Source: Arabiibacter massiliensis
GTDB taxonomy: Bacteria > Actinomycetota > Coriobacteriia > Coriobacteriales > Eggerthellaceae
Direction: 5' to 3'
Length of the DNA stretch: 64,000 bases
NCBI RefSeq assembly: GCF_900169505.1
Contig: NZ_LT827021.1
Location: 744,001 to 808,000, forward strand
Shown in pieces: positions 51,265-58,580 of the stretch. A program made the translations under genes and the position numbers. The notes beneath the pieces were generated by a model that saw only the letters and a program-made list of their open reading frames with translations, did no database searches and had not been told where the DNA came from. Position 1 is the stretch's first letter. Each line of letters starts with the position of its first letter.

Positions 51265-51987
51265 TCAGGAAGACGATCCGGTGAGGAACTTCCGGTCGGC
51301 GTCGGAGAGGTCCACGCGCTCGAGGAGGTCGGGGCGCAGGCGGGCGGTGCGCTCGAGCGACTGCTCGCGGCGCCAGCGGGCGACGGCGGCGTGGTTGCCC
51401 GACAGGAGCACCGGCGGCACGTCCATGCCGCGAAACGACGCCGGGCGCGTGTACTGGGGGTATTCCAGCAACCCGTCGGCGAAGCTCTCGCCGAGCGCCC
51501 CCGTCTCGGCCCCCAGCACGCCGGGCAGCTTGCGCACCACGGCGTCGATGACCACCATGGAGGCCAGCTCGCCGCTCGTGAGCACGTAGTCGCCGAGCGA
51601 GATCACGCGGTCGGCCAGCGAGTAGGCGCGCTCGTCGATGCCCTCGTAATGGCCGCACACGAACAGCAGGCGCTTCTCGCGCGCCAGCTCGCAGGCGAGC
51701 GCGTCATCGAAGGGCTCGCCGCAGGGCGCGAGGAAGACGGTGCAGGGCCTGGGACCTGCGGCCGCGATGTCGTCGAAAGCCTCGAAGATGGGCTCGCACT
51801 TCATCACCAGGCCGTCGCCGCCGCCGTAGGGGTCGTCGTCGGTGGTGCGGTGGCGGTCGTGCGTCCAGTCGCGCAGGTCGTGCGCCGTGAAGCGGAGGAT
51901 GCCCTTCTCCTGGGCGATGCGCATCATGGACGCCCCCATGACGGAGTCGTACATGCCGGGGAACGTCGAGAGCGTTTCGATGATCAC
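51265..51987 (-). CDS. trmD: tRNA (guanine-N1)-methyltransferase
   Basis: A 240-residue SPOUT-fold enzyme. It has RFTAHDLRDWTHDRHRTTDDDPYGGGDGLVMKCEP, LFVCGHYEGIDERAYSLADRVISLGDYVLTSGEL and a knot region that match TrmD. It methylates G37 of tRNAs reading Leu, Pro and Arg codons, preventing frameshifting. Third downstream gene of the rpsP operon. Its end (TGSSS, then TGA) is encoded by a degenerate copy of the TCATCCTGAGCG repeat, so the last residues may be a recent replacement. Confidence 0.97.
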   Translation of the reverse strand: MIIETLSTFPGMYDSVMGASMMRIAQEKGILRFTAHDLRDWTHDRHRTTDDDPYGGGDGLVMKCEPIFEAFDDIAAAGPRPCTVFLAPCGEPFDDALACELAREKRLLFVCGHYEGIDERAYSLADRVISLGDYVLTSGELASMVVIDAVVRKLPGVLGAETGALGESFADGLLEYPQYTRPASFRGMDVPPVLLSGNHAAVARWRREQSLERTARLRPDLLERVDLSDADRKFLTGSSS

Positions 51988-52020
51988 AAGAGGTCCTTTC
52001 GCGTGCGCGGCGGGGGCGCG

Positions 52021-52542
52021 CTACAGGTCGAGCAGGCCCTCCGGCAGGTTCATGTCGATGCGGCGCGCGCCCTCGTCGATGCCTTCGACGAGCGCGTCCA
52101 CGAGGGGCACGAGCACCATGCGCCCGCCGTCGCCCCGGTCGACGGACAGGAGCGTCTGCCCCGGGTTCTCCACCACCTCGGCGACGACGCCCACGAGGCC
52201 CGCGGAGGCATCGTGCACCTCGAAGCCCTCGAGGCCCTCCGCCTCCCCGGCCAGCGCGGCCTCGGGGACGTCGGCGCGGCGCACGAGGCAGCGGCAGCCC
52301 GCCAGCCGCTCGGCCACGTCGATGGAGTCGACGCCCTCAAACGTCACCAGGTAGGCCCCCCGGCCCGCGTCCTGCACGGAGGCCACCCGCGCCCGGCGCG
52401 GCGCGTCGATCTGCGGGGGCACGAAGGCCACTTCCAGGCCCTCATGCAGCAAAAAGGGAAGACCCGGCGCGCTGCGCGCGACGAGCCCTCCCGTCAGGTT
52501 CTTCGGTTTGGCCAGCTCGGCCACGTTCGCCCATGCGCGCAT
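52021..52542 (-). CDS. rimM: Ribosome maturation factor RimM
   Basis: A 173-residue two-domain protein. The N-terminal RimM barrel has VAELAKPKNLTGGLVARS instead of the usual Gly-rich GKIxxxhGlkGexk opening, a Coriobacteria-like variant. The C-terminal PRC barrel has LEGFEVHDASAGLVGVVAEVVENPGQTLL. It assists 30S head assembly around S19. It abuts khpA without a gap and lies 33 bases before trmD in a classical rpsP-khpA-rimM-trmD run. Confidence 0.92.
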   Translation of the reverse strand: MRAWANVAELAKPKNLTGGLVARSAPGLPFLLHEGLEVAFVPPQIDAPRRARVASVQDAGRGAYLVTFEGVDSIDVAERLAGCRCLVRRADVPEAALAGEAEGLEGFEVHDASAGLVGVVAEVVENPGQTLLSVDRGDGGRMVLVPLVDALVEGIDEGARRIDMNLPEGLLDL

Positions 52543-52797
52543 CTAGTCGAGAAGCTCCACTTCGACGTGGGTGTTCGTGCGCGAGGCGGCGGCGCGGGCC
52601 AGCGTGCGGATCGCCTTGATGACCCTCCCCTGGCGGCCGATGACCTTGCCGGCGTCCTCTTCGTTCACGCGGACTTCGACGAGGATCGAGCCGTCCTCGG
52701 CATCGGACGCCGTGATCTCGAGCTCGTCGGGAAACTCGACGAGGGGACGCACGACGGACTCGACGAGGCCGACGATGTCTTCGGTCTGCTCGGCCAT
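52543..52797 (-). CDS. khpA: KH-domain RNA-binding protein KhpA
   Basis: An 84-residue single KH domain. VNEEDAGKVIGRQGRVIKAIRTLARAAA carries the GxxG loop (GRQG). The position between rpsP and rimM is standard. KhpA binds RNA with KhpB/Jag and affects cell division and sRNA function in Gram-positives. Gaps to neighbours are 6 and 0 bases. Confidence 0.95.
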   Translation of the reverse strand: MAEQTEDIVGLVESVVRPLVEFPDELEITASDAEDGSILVEVRVNEEDAGKVIGRQGRVIKAIRTLARAAASRTNTHVEVELLD

Positions 52798-52803
52798 GGC
52801 GCG

Positions 52804-53049
52804 CTACGCGTTCTCGCGAGCGTTCTTGAGCAGGCGGACGACCGTGTCGGTGGGCTGGGCGCCGTTCTTGATCCACTGGTCGACCTTCTCCATGTCGAAC
52901 TGCACCATGGCAGGCTCGGCGCAGGGGTTGTAGCGGCCGACCTCGTCGATGAACTTGCCGTCGCGCGGGGCGCGCGAGTCGGCGACGACGATGCGGTAGT
53001 ACGGGCGCTTCTTCGCGCCGTGACGGGAGAGGCGAATTTTGACTGCCAT
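52804..53049 (-). CDS. rpsP: 30S ribosomal protein S16
   Basis: An 81-residue protein with the S16 signature [26 protein letters not shown], then [17 protein letters not shown]. First gene of the rpsP-khpA-rimM-trmD operon. A good sigma-A-type promoter lies 90-115 bases upstream, so its expression does not depend on the ABC or ffh genes. Confidence 0.98.
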   Translation of the reverse strand: MAVKIRLSRHGAKKRPYYRIVVADSRAPRDGKFIDEVGRYNPCAEPAMVQFDMEKVDQWIKNGAQPTDTVVRLLKNARENA

Positions 53050-53135
53050 GAAGGTGAACTCCTTTTTTGCTTCTTGCGTTCGATTCGATGCTCAACGCCG
53101 CGATGCGCGCGACGTAGCGAAAACAGCAATTGCTT

Positions 53136-53164
53136 ATGATACGGCGAAAACGACCGTTTGACAA
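53136..53164 (-). promoter_or_regulatory. Promoter of the rpsP operon
   Basis: On the minus strand TTGTCA (53159-53164) and TATCAT (53136-53141) have a 17-base spacer. The transcript would begin near 53129, about 80 bases before the rpsP ATG. Confidence 0.7.
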
Positions 53165-53306
53165 GCGGATTACCAAGCCGAATTGTAGCGAAACGCGCGA
53201 AGCCGGCCAACGCCGACCCCGCGCGTCCTCGAAAAGCCCATGTTTGGGCGGGAACGGAGCCCCTTCGCGCCCCTCGTGCCGCCCGACCGGGCGGCGGATG
53301 CTAGCC

Positions 53307-53813
53307 TCAACAGGAGCGCTGGGCGGGCAGCGTGCTCTTGTAGTAGATGTGCATGTCCTCGTAGGCGCCCATGAAGTTCACGAAGCCGCCCGGGATGGTG
53401 CCCACGCGCGTGAAGCCCATGTCCTCGTAGAGATGGATGGCGCCGGCGTTGCCGGCCACGACCGCGTTGAACTGCAGGCCGCGGAAGCCCTTGCGCGCCG
53501 CCTGGGCGAGCGAGTCCTCCACGAGCGCCCGGCCGAGGCCGACCCCGCGGGCGCTCGACGCCACGGCGTAGCTCGCGTTGGCCACGTGAGCGCAGCGGCC
53601 CACGTTGTTCGGATGCAGGATGTACAGGCCGAACAGCCGCGTGCCGATCACCGCCACCACGGAAAGCGTCTGCTCGGCGAAGAACTCGCGCGCCGTCTCC
53701 AGCGTAAGCGGCTCTATCTGCGGGAACGCCTCGCCGCCTTCCACGACCTCGTTCCACACCTTCATCATGCCCGCAAGGTCCTCCTCGCGGTACGGGCGTA
53801 TCTCAAGCGCCAT
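53307..53813 (-). CDS. GNAT-family N-acetyltransferase
   Basis: A 168-residue protein with the GNAT pattern. It has EIRPYREEDLAGMMKVWNEVV at the start, the acetyl-CoA loop region SYAVASSARGVGLGRALVEDSLAQA, and AIHLYEDMGFTRVGTIPGGF. The substrate is unknown. I use the ATG at 53813 because GAAAGGA sits upstream; the ATG at 53828 is also possible. It stands alone between the rpsP operon and the ABC genes. Confidence 0.88.
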   Translation of the reverse strand: MALEIRPYREEDLAGMMKVWNEVVEGGEAFPQIEPLTLETAREFFAEQTLSVVAVIGTRLFGLYILHPNNVGRCAHVANASYAVASSARGVGLGRALVEDSLAQAARKGFRGLQFNAVVAGNAGAIHLYEDMGFTRVGTIPGGFVNFMGAYEDMHIYYKSTLPAQRSC

Positions 53814-53880
53814 GGCGCATCCTTTCACGCGCAGCCTTCAATGCGAGCGCCAGTATAGCAGAGGAAGCGGGCGTGCGGGT

Positions 53881-54711
53881 TTACGCCAGGTTGACGTGCC
53901 GTTTGAGGCACCAGACGCAGACAGCGTAGCTGGCGGCGGCGAGCGCGAGCATGGTCAGCTGCCCGATGGCGCGGGACACGGGGCCGTACGGGTCGAAATG
54001 CGCAGACCAGAGCCCCGGCGCGAACGTCGAGATGGCCATGAAGGCCGCGGCGTTCAACAGGGCCGAGGCGATGCCCACGGCCATCCCTATGAGCAGAAAC
54101 GCTCCCACGGCGGCCGCCACCTTGTGGCGCGCGGCAGCCGAGCCCACGCAGAGCGCCGCGTACGCCGCGAGCATCCACGCTATCGCCTGGAGGCACGTGT
54201 TCGCGAAGTTCGCCCACTCGCCCGCGCTCGGCAGCTGCGGGCCGCCTCCGAACGAGTAGCTCTGGGAGAGCATCGAAGAGAACGCGTCCATCCCGAACAT
54301 CACCGCGGTTATGCATACGCCCACCACCAAAAAGTCGATGAGCAGCCAAAGCGCGCCCGAGAGCGTCTTGGACAGCACGATCTGGTTGGCCGTGACGGGC
54401 AGCGTGAACGTGAGGTAGCCCTCGTCGGTGAAGAGGTTGCGGTAGAACCGGTGCGCGACGACGAAGAACGTCGCCAGCGTGAGCGTGCACAGAAGGAACA
54501 GGCTGAAGCCGAACGCGACGTACGCGAAACCCGCGAACAGGCTGAGCATCTCGCCGCCGACGCCCGTGGCCTGCCGCGCCGCCTCGCCCAGGCCGTTGCC
54601 CGCCAGCCCGCACACGGCCGCGAGCACGGCCACGCCCAGCGCCGCTAGATGCAACGGCACGAGCACGCGCGAGAGGGCGGCCATGTCGTGCTTGAACAGC
54701 TTCCCTAGCAT
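53881..54711 (-). CDS. ABC-2 type transporter permease
   Basis: A 276-residue protein with about six helices. It starts MLGKLFKHDMAALSRVLVPLHLAAL and has FRNLFTDEGYLTFTLPVTANQIVLSKTLSGALWLLIDF, the usual ABC-2 permease loop. Its start overlaps the ATPase gene by 7 bases. The exported substrate is unknown; a GntR-type regulator often accompanies such pairs but is absent here. Confidence 0.87.
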   Translation of the reverse strand: MLGKLFKHDMAALSRVLVPLHLAALGVAVLAAVCGLAGNGLGEAARQATGVGGEMLSLFAGFAYVAFGFSLFLLCTLTLATFFVVAHRFYRNLFTDEGYLTFTLPVTANQIVLSKTLSGALWLLIDFLVVGVCITAVMFGMDAFSSMLSQSYSFGGGPQLPSAGEWANFANTCLQAIAWMLAAYAALCVGSAAARHKVAAAVGAFLLIGMAVGIASALLNAAAFMAISTFAPGLWSAHFDPYGPVSRAIGQLTMLALAAASYAVCVWCLKRHVNLA

Positions 54712-55448
54712 CGAAACGCCCCCCTGAAGTAGTCGTCCACGCTCATGCCGAACGTCTCGCGCACGTAGGCCACCGGCGCGTGGAGCACCATGGTGCCGTA
54801 CTGGAGGAAGATGAAGTCGTCCAGCACGCGCTCCACGTCGGCCACCAGGTGCGTGGAAAGGAGGATGGTGGCCTCGCGGCGGTACGCGCCGATGATGGTG
54901 TCCAGGATGTAGTCGCGCGTGGCCGGGTCCACCCCGCCGATGGGCTCGTCAAGCAGGTAGAGCGCCGCGCGGCGGGCCATCACCAGCACCAGCTGCACCT
55001 TCTCCTTCGTGCCCTTCGAGAGCGAGCCCATGTGCGCGCCGAGGGGCACCTGCAAGCGCGCGAGCATGTCCTCGGCCAGGGGGCGGTCGAAGTCTGCGTA
55101 GAAATCCGCGAAGAAGTCGAGCGTGCGGGCCACCTTCATGCCGGGTGAGAAGTACGGGCGCTCGGGCAGGTAGGACACGAGGGCCTTCGTCTGCGGACCG
55201 GGCTCCATCCCCGCTACCAGCACCGTGCCCGCCGTGGGCGTGAGCAGCCCGGCCGCCAGCTTGATGAGCGTGGTCTTGCCGCTGCCGTTGGGGCCGAGCA
55301 AGCCCACCACGCGCCCGCGCGGCACCGAGAACGACACGCTGTTGAGCGCCGCCATGGACCCGAACGCCTTGATCAGCCCCGCGCACTGCAGCACCGGCGG
55401 CTCGGCGGCGACGGGCGCCTCCTGCCCTGGATACGTCGCATCCACCAT
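54705..55448 (-). CDS. ABC transporter ATP-binding protein
   Basis: A 247-residue ATPase. Walker A is GLLGPNGSGKTTL, the Q-loop region is SYLPERPYF, the signature is SLSKGTKEKVQL (variant of LSGGQ), Walker B is ALYLLDEPIGGVDP, and the switch is LLSTHLVADVE. The KGTKEK signature is typical of YtrB-like exporters. The ATG at 55448 has GGAAGGGGCG upstream. Upstream in-frame starts lie in a dispersed repeat and are rejected. Confidence 0.93.
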   Translation of the reverse strand: MVDATYPGQEAPVAAEPPVLQCAGLIKAFGSMAALNSVSFSVPRGRVVGLLGPNGSGKTTLIKLAAGLLTPTAGTVLVAGMEPGPQTKALVSYLPERPYFSPGMKVARTLDFFADFYADFDRPLAEDMLARLQVPLGAHMGSLSKGTKEKVQLVLVMARRAALYLLDEPIGGVDPATRDYILDTIIGAYRREATILLSTHLVADVERVLDDFIFLQYGTMVLHAPVAYVRETFGMSVDDYFRGAFRC

Positions 55449-55485
55449 GCCCGCCCCTTCCGACGACGCGTCTTTGACCTCGTTT

Positions 55486-55566
55486 GTCATCCTGAGCGGA
55501 GCGCCGCAGGCGCGGAGTCGAAGGATCCCGCGCGGCGTTAGCAGTGGCGCCTCCACTCAGGATGAC
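55486..55566. repeat. TCATCCTGAGCGG palindromic repeat
   Basis: GTCATCCTGAGCGGAGCGCC starts at 55486 and the inverted end CTCAGGATGAC closes at 55566, with GGAGTCGAAGGATCC between. It is the most compact copy (81 bases) in the window and shows the likely unit: two inverted TCATCCTGAG ends around a GGATCC-containing core. Confidence 0.85.
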
Positions 55567-55614
55567 ATCGTGTTCGGACTATTATACGCCATCGAGCCGG
55601 CCGTCCCAGCTTCT

Positions 55615-55826
55615 TGCAAAGTCCTCGAGTTCTGCACCCTTGCGTTATCGAAAAGCCCCAGAAAATGCAATGTGCTCGAGTTATGCACCTTTTCCGGACG
55701 GTGCGCGGGCCATTCGCCGCACACGTTGAAAACGCGACCAGGGGTTTCGCGCAGACGAACAGCCACGTCCGCGCGAAACCCGCCCTCTTCTGTCTGCGCG
55801 GAGGTGCATAACTCGACGACGTTGCA
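55615..55826. repeat. Three copies of a 24-bp motif (TGCAA-N7-CGAGTT-N-TGCACC)
   Basis: Copies are at 55615-55638 and 55666-55689 (forward) and 55803-55826 (inverted); the outer pair matches 21 of 24 bases. They sit in the 418-base gap between the ABC operon and ffh, next to the ffh terminator. Between the second and third copies is another inverted repeat (GGGTTTCGCGCAGACGAACAG and its near complement CGCGCGAAACCC). The region looks like a palindromic intergenic element. No gene is seen. Confidence 0.65.
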
Positions 55827-55857
55827 AAAAGGAGGGCCTCCCACGTGCGGAAGGCCC
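55826..55857 (-). terminator. Intrinsic terminator of ffh
   Basis: On the minus strand GGGCCTTCC and GGAGGCCC form a stem with one bulge around GCACGTG, followed by TCCTTTTT, directly after the ffh stop. Confidence 0.8.
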
Positions 55858-55866
55858 CCGAATCGC

Positions 55867-57276
55867 CTATTGCCCCATCATGTCCTGGAGCTTCTTGAGG
55901 TCGGCCATGTTCATGCCGCCGGGCAGGCCGGGCATGCGGCGCTTACGGCCCTTCCTGCCCTTCTTCCCCCGCTTGCCCTGAGCCTCCTCCATGGCCGGCA
56001 TCATCTTCTTCATCATCTTCTTCGTCTCGTTGAACTTCTTGATCAGCTGGTTCACGTCCGAGACGGTCACGCCGGCGCCGGCCGCGATGCGCGCGCGGCG
56101 CGAGCCGTTCAGCAGGTCGGGCTTCTCGCGCTCGGCCTTGGTCATGGAGCTGATGATGACCTCCATGTGGTCGAGCGCCCCCTCGTCCACCTGGCCCTGC
56201 GACATGGCCTTGTCGCCGCCGGGCAGCGCGCTGATCAGCTTCGATATGCCGCCCATCTTGCGGATCTGGCGGTTCATGTCCACGAAGTCGTTGAGCGTGA
56301 GGTTCGCGCGCATCATGCGCTCGGCCTGCTCCTGCTCCACCTCTTCCTGCTGCACCTTCACGGCGCTCTCGATGAGGCTGACCACGTCGCCCATGCCCAG
56401 GATGCGCTTGGCCATGCGGTCGGGGTGGAACTCCTCGAGCGAGTCGGGCTTCTCGCCGGACGAGATGAACTTGATGGGCTTGCCGGTGACCTGCTTGATG
56501 GACAGCGCCCCGCCGCCGCGGGCGTCGCCGTCCATCTTCGACATGATCACGCCGTCGAAGTCCACGCGCTCGGCGAAGGCGGCCGCCACGTTCACCACGT
56601 CCTGGCCGGTCATGGCGTCCACCACCATGAGGATCTGGTCGGGCTTGACCGCGCGCTTGATGGCCTCGGCCTCGTCCATCATCTCGTCGTCCACGTGCAG
56701 GCGGCCCGCCGTATCCACGATGACCACGTCGCGCAGGTTGTCGATGGCGTCCTGGATGCCCTCGGTGGCGATGCGCACCGGGTCCTGACCGTCGCCGCGG
56801 TACACGCGCACGCCGATCTCGCCGCCGAGGGTTTGCAGCTGGTCGGCTGCGGCGGGGCGGTACACGTCGCAGGCCACGAGCAGCGGCGAATGGTTCTCCT
56901 GCTTCAGGCGGTAGGCCAGCTTGGCCGCGGCGGTCGTCTTGCCAGAGCCCTGCAGGCCCACGAGCATGATGACGTTGGGGATGCGGCTGGAAAGGACCAG
57001 CTTGGAGTCCGTGCGGCCCAACAGCTCGGTGAGCTCGTCGAGCACGATCTTCACCACGTTCTGCGCCGGCGTGAGCGAGTCGAGCACCTCGGCGCCCAGG
57101 CAACGCTCCTTCGTGCGCGCGATGAACCCCTTCACCACCTTGAAGTTCACGTCGGCTTCCAGAAGCGCCATGCGGATCTCGCGCATCGCGCCGTTGATGT
57201 CGTCCTCGGTCAGGCGGCCCTTGCCGCGCAGCCCGCTGAATATGCCCTGAAGGCGTTCGGAGAGGTTCTCGAGCAT
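55867..57276 (-). CDS. ffh: Signal recognition particle protein Ffh (SRP54)
   Basis: A 469-residue GTPase. The N domain starts MLENLSERLQGIFSGLRGKGRL. The G domain has VGLQGSGKTTAAAKLA, VIVDTAGRLHVDDEMM and SKMDGDARGGGALS. The C-terminal M domain is Met-rich with a basic stretch (GKRGKKGRKGRKRR) for 4.5S RNA binding. It targets nascent membrane proteins with FtsY, also in this window. I use the ATG at 57276 (AAGGAG upstream); the frame is open to 57318, but a TATAAT box at 57321-57326 makes a start there unlikely. Confidence 0.97.
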   Translation of the reverse strand: MLENLSERLQGIFSGLRGKGRLTEDDINGAMREIRMALLEADVNFKVVKGFIARTKERCLGAEVLDSLTPAQNVVKIVLDELTELLGRTDSKLVLSSRIPNVIMLVGLQGSGKTTAAAKLAYRLKQENHSPLLVACDVYRPAAADQLQTLGGEIGVRVYRGDGQDPVRIATEGIQDAIDNLRDVVIVDTAGRLHVDDEMMDEAEAIKRAVKPDQILMVVDAMTGQDVVNVAAAFAERVDFDGVIMSKMDGDARGGGALSIKQVTGKPIKFISSGEKPDSLEEFHPDRMAKRILGMGDVVSLIESAVKVQQEEVEQEQAERMMRANLTLNDFVDMNRQIRKMGGISKLISALPGGDKAMSQGQVDEGALDHMEVIISSMTKAEREKPDLLNGSRRARIAAGAGVTVSDVNQLIKKFNETKKMMKKMMPAMEEAQGKRGKKGRKGRKRRMPGLPGGMNMADLKKLQDMMGQ

Positions 57277-57430
57277 GGTTGGTGAGCTCCTTGCCAGCGT
57301 CGCTTGCTTGTTGACCATGCATTATACGTCAGCTAGCCAGGCGGCGGACGCAAACACACAAGCCGTTTAGAATCCCTTCCATGGCTTGGCGCAAAAAACC
57401 TTACCGCGCTTTGATTCGCCATCGGCTATA

Positions 57431-57478
57431 TACGCTTCCTTTGATGACTTACTTTAGCAAGTCATCAAAGGAAGCGTA
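57431..57478. promoter_or_regulatory. 20-bp-arm palindrome upstream of the small Xre gene
   Basis: TACGCTTCCTTTGATGACTT (57431-57450) is perfectly inverted at 57459-57478, with an 8-base centre. Its core TGACTTACTTTAGCAAGTCA matches the core TGACTTGCTTTATCAAGTCA of the palindrome at 58064-58091 at 18 of 20 positions. It ends 17 bases before the Xre ATG, so it probably is the autoregulatory operator. AT-rich sequence here contrasts with the GC-rich surroundings. Confidence 0.65.
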
Positions 57479-57495
57479 GCACCTACCCTGAATCC

Positions 57496-57711
57496 ATGAA
57501 AAGCGATGGACGCAGAATCAAGCTGGGCCAAACCATTAGGCGATTGCGAGAAGAGCAGCACCTCTCGCAACGCAAGTTCGCGCTCATGGTCGACACCAAC
57601 CAGACTCATCTTTGGCAAATCGAGACAGGCCAGGTGAGCGTGGGGATCGACCTGCTCTGCCGCATCGCCGACGGGCTCGGCGCCGACGTGAAAGACCTCA
57701 TCGACTTTTAG
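57496..57711 (+). CDS. Small Xre-family helix-turn-helix regulator
   Basis: A 71-residue single HTH_3 domain (IKLGQTIRRLREEQHLSQRKFALMV, then QTHLWQIETGQVSVGIDLLCRIADGLG). It has no partner domain. It lies between two palindromes with the same core, one just upstream and one 370 bases downstream before the second Xre gene's control region. That arrangement suggests that it governs both itself and a neighbour. It is the first gene of the accessory island between ffh and ftsY. Confidence 0.88.
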   Translation: MKSDGRRIKLGQTIRRLREEQHLSQRKFALMVDTNQTHLWQIETGQVSVGIDLLCRIADGLGADVKDLIDF

Positions 57712-57734
57712 CTCCCAGGTCAACAAGCGTCGAA

Positions 57735-58027
57735 TCAGGATCGCCCTTCTTTGAGCGCCGCATGCAAGATCACAGCCGCCAAAGCCGACGGTATCGCGGA
57801 TAACGCCACTCCCATGACAACGCTCACGCCTATCATTGGAAGCAGGCTCGACGCCGTATGCTCTTCTATGATCCAGAAACTCGTGAAATACGTTAGGCTC
57901 GCCACGACGGTCGACGTCAAGAAGCACGCAGCGAACACATCTGATCCAGGTCTTTGCCGCAATGCGGACACTTATGGGCGGCATCTGAAACAACGTTGTT
58001 GCAATCAGGGCAGGCGACGAACGGCAT
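57735..58027 (-). pseudogene. Zinc-ribbon membrane protein, apparently frameshifted
   Basis: The ATG at 58027 opens a 36-residue frame: MPFVACPDC, then HKCPHCGKDLDQ. That is a two-CxxC zinc ribbon, and the frame stops at 57917. The next frame (from about 57971 to 57735) continues with two membrane helices (FAACFLTSTVVASLTYFTSFWII, and LPMIGVSVVMGVALSAIPSALAAVIL) and a short charged end. Zinc ribbon plus two helices is a common small-protein layout, so the two frames look like parts of one gene of about 95 codons broken near 57940-57955. Alternatively, two separate short proteins could be made. Function is unknown. Confidence 0.5.
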
Positions 58028-58063
58028 AATCATCTTCCAATCGAAACAGTGATCGCTTGATAT

Positions 58064-58091
58064 CTGTTGACTTGCTTTATCAAGTCAACAG
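58064..58091. promoter_or_regulatory. Palindrome sharing the Xre operator core
   Basis: CTGTTGACTTG-CTTTAT-CAAGTCAACAG has perfect 11-bp arms. The central 20 bases match the core of the palindrome at 57431-57478 at 18 positions. It lies just upstream of the zinc-ribbon gene on the minus strand, so this gene is the probable regulated target. Confidence 0.6.
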
Positions 58092-58147
58092 AACTATACC
58101 ACACTCACGAAAACACAGGGTGGTTTGATGCGCCCAAATTGACCGGT

Positions 58148-58200
58148 TGTCATATTTTAAACTTTCATTTTTGTATTGAATATGACATCCATGCTATACT
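58148..58200 (+). promoter_or_regulatory. Promoter and inverted repeat before the Xre-ImmA-PIN operon
   Basis: TTGTAT (58171-58176) and TATACT (58195-58200) are 18 bases apart and 24 bases before the ATG of the Xre gene. A 9-bp inverted repeat TGTCATATT/AATATGACA (58148-58156, 58179-58187) overlaps the promoter, fitting autoregulation by the Xre protein. The segment is AT-rich. Confidence 0.6.
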
Positions 58201-58223
58201 GCCCATTGAAAGGAGGCAGCCGT

Positions 58224-58580
58224 ATGGCGGACATCAACGTTGTCGTGGGGGCGAACGTCAAGCGCATGCGCAAGCTTCGCGGGCTCACGCAGGAGCACAT
58301 GGCGCGGTACCTCGGGATTGACCAGACGCTCGTGAGCAAGGTGGAGAGCGGGCAGCGATCGCTCGGGGTAGCCTCGCTCGAAAAGCTGTGCGATCTGTTC
58401 TTCTGCTCGCTCGACGACCTGATCGGCGAGAGCAGCCAGGCACCTGTGGGAAAGGCGGTGGCGTTCCGCGCGGACGGGCTCGCCGGCGACGACCTTCACG
58501 CCCTCGCCGCCATCGGGCGCATCGTGCGCAACCTTGAGGGCATGGCAGCGCTCGAAAAGGCGGCGGGCGATGAGGCGTAG
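58224..58580 (+). CDS. Xre-family regulator, antitoxin-like, of the Xre-ImmA-PIN operon
   Basis: A 118-residue protein with an N-terminal HTH (NVKRMRKLRGLTQEHMARYLGIDQTLVSKVESGQRSLGVASLEKLCDLF). A short C-terminal extension (DLHALAAIGRIVRNLEGMAALEKAAGDEA) probably contacts the peptidase. AAAGGAGG lies 7 bases before the ATG at 58224. Its last 11 bases overlap the next gene. In phage and ICE systems such regulators are cleaved by ImmA partners. Confidence 0.9.
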   Translation: MADINVVVGANVKRMRKLRGLTQEHMARYLGIDQTLVSKVESGQRSLGVASLEKLCDLFFCSLDDLIGESSQAPVGKAVAFRADGLAGDDLHALAAIGRIVRNLEGMAALEKAAGDEA

